Shown in pieces: positions 35,998-46,693 of a stretch of 64,000 bases of DNA (within the stretch, counting starts at the first letter, position 1; each line of letters starts with the position of its first letter). The stretch is from an uncultured Serinicoccus sp. (lineage in GTDB: Bacteria > Actinomycetota > Actinomycetes > Actinomycetales > Dermatophilaceae): positions 1-64,000 of the forward strand of contig NZ_CANKYH010000007.1 of assembly GCF_947487915.1 (NCBI RefSeq), written 5' to 3'. The position numbers and the translations under genes are program-made. The notes below the pieces were generated by a model. It was not told where the DNA came from and ran no database searches. It was given only the letters and a program-made list of their open reading frames with translations.

Positions 35998-36054
35998 GGG
36001 GAAAGCTCCCTCCGCCGGGGATATTTCTCCGGCCCGGGGTCATTTCCCCGCACT
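35998..36054. repeat. three 19-bp iterons, GGGG-AT-rich-YCC
   Basis: GGGGAAAGCTCCC, GGGGATATTTCTCC and GGGGTCATTTCCCC begin at 35998, 36017 and 36036, exactly 19 bases apart. Each is a short palindrome with an AT-rich centre. The surrounding stretch 35900-36203 holds no gene. The regular spacing suggests a protein-binding array rather than a terminator. Confidence 0.55.
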
Positions 36055-36125
36055 CCGGGGCTCCTGCGGGAGGTGAGGCCGATGGGAGGACACCCGGGAA
36101 GGGCACGGAGGACGTCCGCGGGGAC

Positions 36126-36170
36126 GACGACGCCCCCGGGAGCACGCGAGGTGCATCCGGGGGCGTCGTC
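36126..36170. terminator. bidirectional terminator between MFS gene and rplA
   Basis: GACGACGCCCCCGG (36126-36139) pairs with CCGGGGGCGTCGTC (36157-36170) across a 17-base loop. It lies 33 bases beyond the rplA stop and would serve both convergent transcripts. Confidence 0.8.
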
Positions 36171-36203
36171 GACGGCGGGTGGCCGTGGCCGCTCAGGCGG
36201 GCC

Positions 36204-36920
36204 TCACTCGGCCGGTGCGGTCTCCAGGACGCTGGCGACGCGCGCGGGGTCCATCGGGATGCCCGGGCCCATCGTGGTCGACATGGTCGCCTTGGTGACG
36301 TAGCGGCCCTTGGAGCTCGAGGGCTTCAGCCGCAGGATCTCCTCGATCGCCACGGCGTAGTTCTCCGCGAGGGTCGCCTCGTCGAAGGAGGTCTTGCCGA
36401 TGATGAAGTGGAGGTTGCTGTGCTTGTCCACCCGGAACTCGATCTTGCCGCCCTTGATGTCGGACACGGCCTTGGCGGTGTCCATCGTGACGGTGCCGGT
36501 CTTGGGGTTGGGCATGAGCCCGCGGGGGCCGAGCACCTTGCCCAGGCGACCGACCTTGCCCATGAGGTCCGGGGTGGCGACGACGGCGTCGAAGTCCGTC
36601 CAGCCACCGGAGACCCGCTCGATCATGTCGTCCGAGCCGACGTAGTCGGCGCCGGCGTCCAGGGCGGCCTGCGCCTTGTCGCCGTTGGCGAAGACGAGGA
36701 CCCGGGCCGTCTTGCCGGTGCCGCCGGGCAGGTTGACGGTGCCGCGAACGAGCTGATCGGCCTTCCGCGGGTCGACGCCCAGGCGCAGGGCGACCTCGAC
36801 GGTCGCGTCGTACTTCGTGGTGCTGGTCTCCTTGGCCAGGCGGATCGCCTCGCGGGGGGCGTAGAACGACCCCTCGCCGAGCTTCTCCGCAGAGGCGCGG
36901 TAGGCCTTGCTGCGCTTCAT
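36204..36920 (-). CDS. rplA: 50S ribosomal protein L1
   Basis: L1 forms the mobile stalk at the E site and represses its own operon in many bacteria. The 238-residue protein has [17 protein letters not shown], the RNA-binding [19 protein letters not shown] and [15 protein letters not shown]. It follows rplK after 113 bases with a CCGCCC/GGGCGG hairpin (37000-37015). Confidence 0.97.
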   Translation of the reverse strand: MKRSKAYRASAEKLGEGSFYAPREAIRLAKETSTTKYDATVEVALRLGVDPRKADQLVRGTVNLPGGTGKTARVLVFANGDKAQAALDAGADYVGSDDMIERVSGGWTDFDAVVATPDLMGKVGRLGKVLGPRGLMPNPKTGTVTMDTAKAVSDIKGGKIEFRVDKHSNLHFIIGKTSFDEATLAENYAVAIEEILRLKPSSSKGRYVTKATMSTTMGPGIPMDPARVASVLETAPAE

Positions 36921-37033
36921 GTGTCACTCCTCGTGGTGATGGTGGAGCTGTGGTCGGACGGGCCAGCGCAGGCCCTGCCACAGGGTTCGGGTATGCCGTC
37001 CGCCCAGTCGGGCGGGCGGCACTCCCCGGAGGT

Positions 37034-37465
37034 TCAGCTGGTGGTGATGCCCATCGACCGGGCGGTGCCGGCGATGATGCGCCTGGCCATGTCGAGGTCG
37101 TGGGCGTTGAGGTCGGCCATCTTCATCTCGGCGATCTCGGTGAGCTGCGCGTCGGTCAGCGTGCCGACCTTCGTCTTGTGCGGCTCGCCGGAGCCCTTGC
37201 CGACGCCCGTCGCCTTCTTGATGAGCTCGGCGGCCGGCGGGGTCTTGGTGATGAAGGTGAACGAGCGGTCCTCGTAGACCGTGATCTCGACCGGGATGAC
37301 GTTGCCACGCTGGGACTCCGTCGCGGCGTTGTACGCCTTGACGAACTCCATGATGTTGACGCCGTGCTGACCCAGCGCGGGGCCGACGGGCGGGGCCGGG
37401 GTGGCGGCGCCGGCCTGGATCTGCAGCTTGATGAAGCCGCTGACCTTCTTGCTCTTGGGGGGCAT
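37034..37465 (-). CDS. rplK: 50S ribosomal protein L11
   Basis: L11 binds the GTPase-associated 23S region and is needed for the RelA response and thiostrepton sensitivity. The ATG at 37465 gives 143 residues, [20 protein letters not shown], with [19 protein letters not shown] and GTARSMGI near the end. GAAGGAGACATCAGC lies upstream. Confidence 0.97.
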   Translation of the reverse strand: MPPKSKKVSGFIKLQIQAGAATPAPPVGPALGQHGVNIMEFVKAYNAATESQRGNVIPVEITVYEDRSFTFITKTPPAAELIKKATGVGKGSGEPHKTKVGTLTDAQLTEIAEMKMADLNAHDLDMARRIIAGTARSMGITTS

Positions 37466-37524
37466 GCTGATGTCTCCTTCGTCGGTGGGCCGACGCCGTG
37501 GGCGATGACCCGGTTGCATGCCGC

Positions 37525-37538
37525 GCACCGGCCGGTGC
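37525..37538. repeat. 14-bp palindrome between nusG and rplK
   Basis: GCACCGGCCGGTGC is a perfect palindrome in the 102-base gap. It could fold as a small hairpin or bind a dimeric protein. Confidence 0.35.
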
Positions 37539-37567
37539 ACGGCCGGGGGACGAGGTCCCCCGAGGGA

Positions 37568-38380
37568 TCAGATCTTGGCGACCTGGTTGAACGACAGCTC
37601 GACGGGGGTCTCGCGGCCGAAGATCGAGACCAGCACCTTGAGCTTGTTGCTCTCGGGCAGGATCTCGGAGATCGTGGCGGGCAGGGTCTCGAACGGCCCC
37701 TCCATGACGGTGACCGACTCGCCGACCTCGAAGTCGACGTACGGCTGGGCCGGGCGGCCGAAGCCGTCGTCGCCGGTCCCGCCGCCCTCGGCGGCGGAGC
37801 TCGGCGCCGGCGCCGGGGTGTCGAACTTCGGGGCCAGCATGCTGACGACCTCGTCGATGCTCAGCGGCACCGGCTGGTGGGCGTTGCCCACGAAGCCGGT
37901 GACACCCGGCGTGTGCCGCACGGCGCCCCACGACTCGTCGGTCAGCTCCATGCGCACGAGCACGTAGCCGGGCATCCGCACGCGGCGCACCTGCTTGCGC
38001 TGGCCGTTCTTGATCTCCGTCACCTCCTCCATGGGGACCTCCACCTCGAAGATGTAGTCCTCCATGTTGAGGCTGGTGATGCGGGTCTCCAGGTTGTGCT
38101 TGACCCGGTTCTCGTAGCCCGCGTAGGAGTGGACGACGAACCAGTCGCCGTACTTGCCGCGCAGGACCGAGGTGAACTCCTCCAGCGGGTCGACCGCCTC
38201 GAGGACCTCCTCCGCGTCGGCGGGCTCCTCGGAGGCCACCTCGTCGTCCTCGCCGTAGACGGCCTCCTCCACGGGGTCGGCCGGGTCGTCACCGTCGTGA
38301 CGCTCGGCGGCCTCCACGTCGGCGTCCTGGACGGACTGCTCGGCGGTGACCTCGTCGTGGTCGGGGGTCTGCTCGGACAT
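37568..38380 (-). CDS. nusG: Transcription termination/antitermination factor NusG
   Basis: NusG binds the polymerase clamp and links it to S10 or Rho. The 270-residue protein has a acidic N-terminal extension of about 70 residues, the NGN domain ([20 protein letters not shown]), a low-complexity insert (about 195-215, Gly/Ala-rich) and a C-terminal KOW domain ([19 protein letters not shown]). The extension and insert are typical of actinobacteria. It follows secE by 57 bases. Confidence 0.97.
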   Translation of the reverse strand: MSEQTPDHDEVTAEQSVQDADVEAAERHDGDDPADPVEEAVYGEDDEVASEEPADAEEVLEAVDPLEEFTSVLRGKYGDWFVVHSYAGYENRVKHNLETRITSLNMEDYIFEVEVPMEEVTEIKNGQRKQVRRVRMPGYVLVRMELTDESWGAVRHTPGVTGFVGNAHQPVPLSIDEVVSMLAPKFDTPAPAPSSAAEGGGTGDDGFGRPAQPYVDFEVGESVTVMEGPFETLPATISEILPESNKLKVLVSIFGRETPVELSFNQVAKI

Positions 38381-38437
38381 GCCCTACTTCCTCAATGTCG
38401 TGTCGCGGCGCCGATCGGCACCGGGTGCTGCTCGCGG

Positions 38438-38683
38438 TCAGGCCCCGAAGACGAGACCGACCAGCCACTGGAACAGCTGGTCCAGACCGAAGACGAACGC
38501 CATCATCACCAGCACGAAGACGAAGACGACGATCGTGTAGGTGATGAGCTCGTTGCGGGTGGGCTGGACGACCTTGCGCAGCTCGGCCATGACCTGCTCG
38601 ACGAAGGTCGCCGGACGGCCACCCTGCCCGGCGCCGGGCTGGCTACGGGCGACGCCGTCGGTGTCGCGGGCGGAGTCGGCCAC
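38438..38683 (-). CDS. secE: Preprotein translocase subunit SecE
   Basis: SecE clamps the SecY pore. The 81-residue protein has a polar N-terminus, the conserved amphipathic FVEQVMAELRKVVQPTRNEL and a single membrane helix (about 48-70). The start is GTG at 38683 with AGGAAGGTGAGCC upstream. It lies between tRNA-Trp and nusG. Confidence 0.96.
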   Translation of the reverse strand: MADSARDTDGVARSQPGAGQGGRPATFVEQVMAELRKVVQPTRNELITYTIVVFVFVLVMMAFVFGLDQLFQWLVGLVFGA

Positions 38684-38741
38684 GGCTCACCTTCCTGTCG
38701 CTGGTCTGGGTCTACCGGGGGCAGGAAGCCTCCCGGTCACG

Positions 38742-38814
38742 CAGGGCAAGAGGGACTCGAACCCCCAACCGCCGGTTTTGGAGACCGGTGCTCTACCAAT
38801 TGAGCTATTGCCCT
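38742..38814 (-). tRNA. trpT: tRNA-Trp (CCA anticodon)
   Basis: The 73-base gene starts AGGGCAATAGCTCAATTGGT and folds with acceptor pair AGGGCAA/TTGCCCT, discriminator G and anticodon loop CTCCAAA. The 3' CCA is not encoded. The order tRNA-Trp, secE, nusG, rplK, rplA is widely conserved. Confidence 0.97.
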
Positions 38815-38886
38815 TCACCAGGTCCTCGCGACGCCGACCTGCTGCTGGGAGGCAGGCTGGCGCACGGTGCGAACACCCGAAGGGTC

Positions 38887-38916
38887 AGCATACGTGACGG
38901 CCGACAGGTTGGGCAA
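38887..38916 (-). promoter_or_regulatory. tRNA-Trp-secE-nusG promoter (TTGCCC-18-TATGCT)
   Basis: On the minus strand TTGCCC (38911-38916) and TATGCT (38887-38892) are separated by 18 bases. The start of transcription would be about 70 bases before the tRNA. Confidence 0.65.
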
Positions 38917-38968
38917 AAGACGGACGGCGGCTGACGCGACGTGAAGCGTCGATGCCATGATGGGGCAC

Positions 38969-40185
38969 GTGAGCGAGCAGACCCGCATCAGCACCCGCAT
39001 CGGATCCATCGCCGAGTCGGCCACCCTGGCCGTCGACGCCAAGGCCAAGGCCCTCAAGGCGCAGGGCCGACCCGTCATCGGCTTCGGCGCCGGCGAGCCG
39101 GACTTCCCCACACCCGACTACGTCGTGCAGGCCGCCGTCGAGGCCTGCTCCGACCCGGTCAACCACCGCTACTCCCCCGCGGGCGGTCTCCCCGCCCTCA
39201 AGGACGCGATCGTCGCCAAGACGCGTCGCGACTCCGGGTATGCCGTGGAGCCGGCCAACGTGCTCGTCACCAACGGTGGCAAGCAGGCGGTCTACAACAC
39301 CTTCGCGGCGCTCCTCGACCCGGGCGACGAGGTCATCCTCCCCGCGCCCTACTGGACGACCTACCCGGAGTCGATCCGGCTGGCCGGCGGCACCCCGGTC
39401 GAGGTCTTCGTCGGCGCCGACGCGGCGTCGGGTCAGGCATACCTCGTCACCGTCGAGGAGCTGGAGGCCGCGCGCACCGAGCGCACCAAGGCCCTGCTGT
39501 TCTGCTCGCCGTCGAACCCGACCGGCGCCGTCTACCCGCCCGAGCAGGTCGAGGCGATCGGCCGCTGGGCGCTGGAGCACGGCATCTGGGTCATCACCGA
39601 CGAGATCTACGAGCACCTGCTCTACGACGGTGCGCAGGCCCCGTCCATGCCGGTGCTGGTCCCGGAGCTGGCCGACACCTGCGTGGTGCTCAACGGGGTG
39701 GCCAAGACCTACGCGATGACCGGCTGGCGGGTCGGCTGGATGATCGGTCCGACCGACGTCATCAAGGCCGCCACCAACCTGCAGAGCCACGCGACCTCCA
39801 ACGTCGCCAACGTCTCGCAGCGCGCGGCGATCGCGGCGCTGGAGGGGAGCCTGGACGCGGTGGAGGAGATGAAGCTCGCCTTCGACCGGCGCCGCCGCCG
39901 CATGGTGGAGATGCTCAACGCGATCGACGGGGTCGAGTGCCCCGTCCCCCAGGGCGCGTTCTACGCCTACCCCTCGGTCGAGGGCGTGCTCGGCAAGGAG
40001 ATCCGCGGCCGCACGCCGCGCACGTCCGTGGAGCTCGCCGCCCTCATCCTCGAGGAGGTCGAGGTCGCCGTCGTGCCCGGGGAGGCCTTCGGCCCGAGCG
40101 GCTACCTGCGGCTGTCCTACGCCCTCGGTGACGAGGACCTCGAGGAGGGCGTGGGCCGGATCCAGGCGCTGCTCGCCGAGGCCCG

Positions 40186-40189
<4 letters not shown>
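38969..40189 (+). CDS. aspC: Pyridoxal-phosphate aminotransferase, aspartate aminotransferase type
   Basis: Class I/II aminotransferase that most likely moves the amino group between aspartate and 2-oxoglutarate; prephenate or other substrates are possible. The 406-residue protein has [10 protein letters not shown], the PYWTTYPE segment, [22 protein letters not shown] and the PLP lysine in [14 protein letters not shown]. The GTG at 38969 is preferred, with CATGAT seven bases upstream suggesting a leaderless mRNA; ATGs at 38957/38960 would add 3-4 residues. The gene is next to tRNA-Trp/secE in other actinobacteria too. Its stop lies in a hairpin shared with argG. Confidence 0.9.
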
Positions 40190-41746
<1,557 letters not shown>

Positions 41747-41800
41747 ATCCGCAGGTCACGCGGCCTTCCCAGGCGGCGGTGCGCGTGGTGTGATGAGGGT

Positions 41801-43120
41801 ATGCCCCGCCTCACGCCGCAGACCGCCCGGGTCTGGGCGACCGACGGGTGGCACGCGCTGGTCCTCGGGTGGCGGCCCGACTGGGTGAACCTGGTGCGGG
41901 TGACCACGGCGGCCGTGCTCGCCTACGTCATCACCCGGGCGGTCACCGTGGGGCCGATCGACCTCACCTGCTCGCTCACCGCGATCCTCGTCACCCAGGC
42001 CAGCGCGACCGGCTCGTTGCGCATGGGGATGGTGCGGGTGGGTGCGGTGCTCACCGGCATCGGCGTCGCTCTCGTCGTCTCCATCTGGGTCGGGCTCACC
42101 TGGTGGTCGTTGGGCCTGGTCATCTTCGTCTCGCTGCTGCTGGGCAGCCTCCTGCGGCTGGGCCCGCAGGCGCTGGAGACGCCGATCAGCGGCATGCTCA
42201 TCCTCGGGGCCTCGCTGCAGAACACGGCGGCCGAGACCCGGGTGCTCACCACCCTCATCGGTGCCGCCGTGGGGATCCTGCTCCCGCTGCTGTGGCCACC
42301 GGCGATCCCCGTCGGCGCGGCCGCCGCCTCCGTGCGCACCGTGGCCCGCCGCCAGGCCGAGGTGTTCGCCGCGGCGGCCGACGACATCGACGAGGGCAGG
42401 GTCACCGGCGAGTCGATCGCCGCCCACCTGCGCGCCGCCCGCGACGTCGGCGACGACCTGGGCCGCGCGGGTGAGCTCGTCGGGCGGGTCAGCGAGATGT
42501 GGCAGTGGAACACCCGCACGATCGGGCGCGCGGACGTCAGCCCGTTGCTGCGCTCGGGCCTGGACTCGCTGCAGGACTGCGCCGCCGCCACCCGCGCCCT
42601 CTTCGTCGCCCTGGGCCACGAGGCCCGCGACGAGGATCCCGACGGTGCGCCGGAGTTCTCCGACGAGGTGCGGGCGGCGGTGGCGGTGGTGCTGCGCGAC
42701 GTCGGCAGCTGCATCGACTCCTTCGGGGAGTTGGTCCAGGCCGAGACCAGCGGGGACCAGGAGCGGCGGCGCGTCCTGCTCGACGGCAACATGGAGCTGC
42801 TGCGGGAGACCCGCGCGATCCTCACCGAGCTCATGCTCATGGAGTCCGGGGGCGGCCCGACCGACCAGTGGTTGCTGCGCGGCTCCATCCTGCGGGCCGT
42901 GGACCGGATCCTGCAGATCCTCGACGCCCCGGCCCGGACGGCGCAGCACGCTCGCTGGCGCGACGAGCAGGGCCGGAGGCCCCTGCCGGGGCCCACCATC
43001 TCCCGCGAGTTCGCGCCCCTCGACCGAGCGGTGCTGACCTCGCTGCGGCGGGCCTGGCGGCGCGCCCGGCGGTCCGGAGCCGCAGCGGGCTCGGGGGCTG
43101 CGCCTACTCGTCGCCCCTGA
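41801..43120 (+). CDS. FUSC-like/aromatic-acid exporter family membrane protein
   Basis: The 439-residue protein has about six closely spaced hydrophobic segments in residues 30-160 (ITRAVTVGPIDLTCSLTAIL and on) followed by a long, charged helical cytoplasmic part with coiled-coil character. This is the half-size FUSC/ArAE arrangement associated with export of aromatic acids or other organic compounds. Substrate unknown. TGTGAT lies six bases before the ATG. The last 17 bases overlap the convergent permease gene. Confidence 0.75.
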   Translation: MPRLTPQTARVWATDGWHALVLGWRPDWVNLVRVTTAAVLAYVITRAVTVGPIDLTCSLTAILVTQASATGSLRMGMVRVGAVLTGIGVALVVSIWVGLTWWSLGLVIFVSLLLGSLLRLGPQALETPISGMLILGASLQNTAAETRVLTTLIGAAVGILLPLLWPPAIPVGAAAASVRTVARRQAEVFAAAADDIDEGRVTGESIAAHLRAARDVGDDLGRAGELVGRVSEMWQWNTRTIGRADVSPLLRSGLDSLQDCAAATRALFVALGHEARDEDPDGAPEFSDEVRAAVAVVLRDVGSCIDSFGELVQAETSGDQERRRVLLDGNMELLRETRAILTELMLMESGGGPTDQWLLRGSILRAVDRILQILDAPARTAQHARWRDEQGRRPLPGPTISREFAPLDRAVLTSLRRAWRRARRSGAAAGSGAAPTRRP

Positions 43121-43814
43121 GCTGGAAGCGCGCCAGCCGCCAGCCGGCGCCGCCGACGCCGACACCGAGCAGGACCAGCGAGGCGACGACGGCATAGGAC
43201 GTCGACAGGTCGGCCACCGGCAGGTCGACGTCGGCGGCCACCTCCCCCAGCCGCTCGGCGAAGGCCCGCACCGAGACGTAGCGGAAGCCGCCGAGGAACC
43301 GGCCGAGCAGGCTCTCGACCACGGTGACGTAGACGAGCCCGGCGATCATCCCGTGCCGCGTGGCGGCCGCGATCGCGCTGAACAGCGCCGTGTAGAGCAC
43401 CGCCCCGCCGGCCCCGACCACGACCGACACGACCACCCACCGTCCGCTCAGCCCGCCGGCCAGCGTGGCCCCCATCAGCCCGGTGACCGCGGCGGCCGCG
43501 GCGACACCGGCCGCGACGACGAACTTGGAGGCGGCCACGGCATACCTGCTCACGGGCGTCGACAGGAGGTAGACGACCGAGCCGTCGTCGATCTCCGGGC
43601 CGAGGACCCCGTTGGCCGCGAGCAGCGCCACCAGGGGCACGACCAGGGCGATCCCGACCTCGACGACCACGGCGTTGGCGGAGACCGGCTCCCCGGTCAG
43701 CGCGCGGAGCACCCCGGCCAGGGCGACGAGCAGCACGGGCAGGGCGAGGATGACCAGGCCGCGCCGTTGACCGACGAGGGCCTGCAGCGCGAGGCGCATG
43801 ATGGTGAGGTTCAT
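43104..43814 (-). CDS. ABC-2 type transporter permease
   Basis: A 236-residue membrane protein with about six hydrophobic segments. The segment GPEIDDGSVVYLLSTPVSRY after the second helix is typical of ABC-2 permeases. Its start overlaps the stop of the ATPase gene (ATGA, 43811-43814), so the two form a unit. It could carry a peptide, lipid or drug out of the cell. Confidence 0.8.
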   Translation of the reverse strand: MNLTIMRLALQALVGQRRGLVILALPVLLVALAGVLRALTGEPVSANAVVVEVGIALVVPLVALLAANGVLGPEIDDGSVVYLLSTPVSRYAVAASKFVVAAGVAAAAAVTGLMGATLAGGLSGRWVVVSVVVGAGGAVLYTALFSAIAAATRHGMIAGLVYVTVVESLLGRFLGGFRYVSVRAFAERLGEVAADVDLPVADLSTSYAVVASLVLLGVGVGGAGWRLARFQLRGDE

Positions 43815-44734
43815 GACTGCACCAGGTAGGTGAACACCGACTCCAGGCTCTCGTCCGAGGGCGCGAGCTCGCGCACCGTGATGCCGGCCGAGCGGGCCAG
43901 CCGGGGCAGGGAGAGGGTGAACTCGCCCATGTCGGTCACCTCCACCGTGATCGCCTCCCCGGTCCCCACGCGGCCGAGCGCGACCGAGCGCACCCCGGTC
44001 AGGCCCATGAGCATCGAGGCCAGGCCCCGGTCGTCGCTGGAGCGCACGACGTAGTGGCTGGGGCGGTCGGTCATGAGCCGCCGGATGGCGCCGAAGTCCC
44101 CACTGGCCGCGTGCCGGCCCGAGACCACGACCTCGATCTGCCGAGCGATCTGCTCGACCTCCTCGAGGATGTGGCTGGAGAAGAGCACGGTGCGCCCCTG
44201 CTCCCCCATCCGGGTCAGCAGCTCCATGAGGTGCATCCGCTGGCGCGGGTCGACGCCGTTGAAGGGCTCGTCCAGCAGCAGCACCGTCGGCTCGTGCACG
44301 AGCGCCGAGGCGAGCTTGGCGCGCTGCCGCATGCCCTTGGAGAAGGTGCTGATCGGCCGGTCCGCGGCGTCGACGAGATCCACCTCCGCGAGCGCTCTCG
44401 CCGTCGCGGCGCGCGGGTCCGCGAGCCGGTGGAGCTCGGCGGAGGCCTGCACGAAGGCGCGGCCGGTGAGGTAGGAGAAGCTGACCTCCCGCTCGGGGAC
44501 CAGTCCCAGGTCACGGTAGGCGCCGACGTTGCGCCACACGGGCGCCTCGCCGAGGCGGATGTCGCCGGCGGAGGGCGCGAGAAAGCCGGCCATCATGGCG
44601 ATGAGGGTCGACTTGCCGGCGCCGTTGGGGCCGAGGAGGCCCGTGACGCCGGGACGGATGGACATGGTGACGTCGTTGACGGCGACGACGTTGCCGTACC
44701 ACCGGGAGACGCCGGTGAGGGTGAGGTCGGTCAT
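43811..44734 (-). CDS. ABC transporter ATP-binding protein
   Basis: The 307-residue nucleotide-binding subunit has Walker A GPNGAGKST, signature FSKGMRQRAKLASAL and Walker B VLLLDEPFNGVDP, followed by a C-terminal extension of about 90 residues typical of the CcmA/DrrA exporter class. It is likely partnered with the permease at 43104. The start at 44734 overlaps the stop of the upstream permease gene (44734-44736). Confidence 0.88.
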   Translation of the reverse strand: MTDLTLTGVSRWYGNVVAVNDVTMSIRPGVTGLLGPNGAGKSTLIAMMAGFLAPSAGDIRLGEAPVWRNVGAYRDLGLVPEREVSFSYLTGRAFVQASAELHRLADPRAATARALAEVDLVDAADRPISTFSKGMRQRAKLASALVHEPTVLLLDEPFNGVDPRQRMHLMELLTRMGEQGRTVLFSSHILEEVEQIARQIEVVVSGRHAASGDFGAIRRLMTDRPSHYVVRSSDDRGLASMLMGLTGVRSVALGRVGTGEAITVEVTDMGEFTLSLPRLARSAGITVRELAPSDESLESVFTYLVQS

Positions 44735-45618
44735 CACGCCCCCCTGCTGCGGTAGCGGCGCACGAGCAGCGCCAGCCCGAGGAGCATGAGGGCGAGGGCG
44801 CTGGCGAGCAGCAGCAGGCCGGTGGCGGCGCTGTCAGCGGGGGCGGGGAACTGGCTGGTGGCGTCCCCCAGCGACACCTGCACCGAGTCGACGAGCACGA
44901 AGGGGGACAGCAGGGCCGCCCAGTGCGCCAGGCCGGTGGCGCCCTCGGTGCTGGCGACCTCCTGCAGCCCGGCCGTCACGCCGAGCCCCACGAGCAGGAC
45001 CATGATCGAGCCGGCGATGGCCAGCCCCCGACGGAGCGTCCACGAGGCGACGAGGGAGGCGACGGTGGCGACCAGCATGGCCAGCAGCACGGCCCCGGCG
45101 AGGGCCACCGCGACCCGCGGGAGCTCCTCCCAAAAGCTGGCGCCGGCGGCGAGCCCGCCGATGAAGAGCACGAGCAGCGGGGTGAGCACGAAGGCGAGGA
45201 TGGCCAGCACCAGGGAGGCCCACCGGGTGAGCGCGAACGCCGTGGCGCCCAGGGGGCGGGCGAGGTAGAGGCTGATGACGCCGGAGCGCAGGTCGCGGCT
45301 GAAGAGCACCGGCGCCTGGGCCGCGACGAAGAGCACGACGAGGAAGGAGGAGCCGGCGTTGTAGGCGGAGTAGTTGAGCAGGTCGGACGAGAGGCCGATG
45401 ATGCTCATGATCCCCACCTGGATGACGGCCGGGACGAGCGTCATGCCCAGCAGGGCGAAGGGCAGCACCTTGGCCTTGCCGGAGCGGCCGAAGCCGAAGA
45501 CGGCCAGGACCCCGGAGAAGAGCAGCGCCCGGGTGATGCCGGCGCGCGAGGTGCGCTCACCGGCATACCGCCGGTAGCCGATGTCGTGGATGACCCCGGC
45601 GCTGCCCTGGGCGCTCAT
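44734..45618 (-). CDS. ABC transporter permease
   Basis: A 294-residue protein with an N-terminal cytoplasmic part (VIHDIGYRRYAGER) and about six hydrophobic segments. SRDLRSGVISLYLARPLG after the second helix marks the ABC-2 family. Its start overlaps the stop of the second ATPase gene (ATGA), so all four ABC genes form one coupled operon 46628-43104. Confidence 0.82.
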   Translation of the reverse strand: MSAQGSAGVIHDIGYRRYAGERTSRAGITRALLFSGVLAVFGFGRSGKAKVLPFALLGMTLVPAVIQVGIMSIIGLSSDLLNYSAYNAGSSFLVVLFVAAQAPVLFSRDLRSGVISLYLARPLGATAFALTRWASLVLAILAFVLTPLLVLFIGGLAAGASFWEELPRVAVALAGAVLLAMLVATVASLVASWTLRRGLAIAGSIMVLLVGLGVTAGLQEVASTEGATGLAHWAALLSPFVLVDSVQVSLGDATSQFPAPADSAATGLLLLASALALMLLGLALLVRRYRSRGA

Positions 45619-46628
45619 GCGGGCACCTCGTCGCGGAAGACGTCCTCGAGACGGCCCGTGCGGGCCTGCACGCGGACCAGCCCGAGGTCGAGGTCGGCGG
45701 CGGTGTCGCGGACGAGGTCGCGCAGCCGGTCGTGGGCGGCCGCGGCAGCCTCGCCGTCGAGGGCACCCGCGTCGGGGCCCCGTCCGCCCTCGGGGGTGTC
45801 GCCGGCCTCGGTGGGCAGGGCGGGGGCCAGGGGGTCGATCTCGATGAGGCCGCCGTGCGGGCGGCAGCTGAGCCCGCGTGCCGCCAAGGCCTCGCCCATG
45901 CGCCGTTGGGCGTCCGCCTCACCGGTGACCTCGATGAGCACCGCGCCCGTGTCGGCGAGGAAGCTCCGGGTCGCCTCCGAGCGCAGCAGGCGCCCACCGT
46001 CGAGGACGACCACGTGGTCGCTGATGCGCTCGAGCTCGCCGAGCAGGTGCGAGGTCACGAGGACGGGGATGCCGAAGTCGTGACCGATGCGCTGCACGAG
46101 AGCCAGCATGTCGTCCCGCGCGGCGGGGTCGAGACCGTTCGTGGGCTCGTCGAGCATCACCAGCTCCGGGTCGTGCACGAGGGCCTGGGCCAGCTTGGCG
46201 CGCTGCTTCATACCGGTGGAGTAGCCGCCCATGAGGCGGTAGCGCTCCTCGGCGAGGCCGACGTGACGCAGGACGTCGGCGGCGCGCTCGCGGGCGGGGG
46301 CCGGCGGCAGTCCCGACATCCGCCCCATGTGGACCACGAAGTCGATGCAGCGCATGTCCGGGGGCAGGCAGTCGTGCTCGGGCATGTAGCCCACGGCCCG
46401 GCGGATCTGCTCCCCCGACCCCTCGATGTCGTGGCCGAGCACGCTCGCGGACCCGGAGGTCGGCGCCAGCAGGCCGAGGAGGATCTTGATGAGGGTGGAC
46501 TTTCCGGCACCGTTGGCGCCGACCAGGCCGGTGACCCCGTCGTCCACCTCGATGCTGAGGTCGTCCAGCGCGGGCACCTGGGCGGACCCGTAGCGCTTGG
46601 TCAGCGCGGTCGTCTGGATCACGGTCAC
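45615..46628 (-). CDS. ABC transporter ATP-binding protein
   Basis: The 337-residue nucleotide-binding subunit has Walker A GANGAGKST, signature YSTGMKQRAKLAQAL and Walker B LVMLDEPTNGLDP. A long C-terminal part has an acidic Ala/Gly-rich insert (about 270-300). GTG at 46628 is chosen because TAGAGT lies seven bases upstream (leaderless) and the protein then starts VTVIQTTALTKRYG. It is the first gene of the four-gene ABC operon. Confidence 0.87.
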   Translation of the reverse strand: MTVIQTTALTKRYGSAQVPALDDLSIEVDDGVTGLVGANGAGKSTLIKILLGLLAPTSGSASVLGHDIEGSGEQIRRAVGYMPEHDCLPPDMRCIDFVVHMGRMSGLPPAPARERAADVLRHVGLAEERYRLMGGYSTGMKQRAKLAQALVHDPELVMLDEPTNGLDPAARDDMLALVQRIGHDFGIPVLVTSHLLGELERISDHVVVLDGGRLLRSEATRSFLADTGAVLIEVTGEADAQRRMGEALAARGLSCRPHGGLIEIDPLAPALPTEAGDTPEGGRGPDAGALDGEAAAAAHDRLRDLVRDTAADLDLGLVRVQARTGRLEDVFRDEVPA

Positions 46629-46693
46629 GGCAGCGACTCTAGCGAGCGGCGGGGACCTCTCCCAGGGGGCCATCCCCCGTCTACCCTGGGGGG

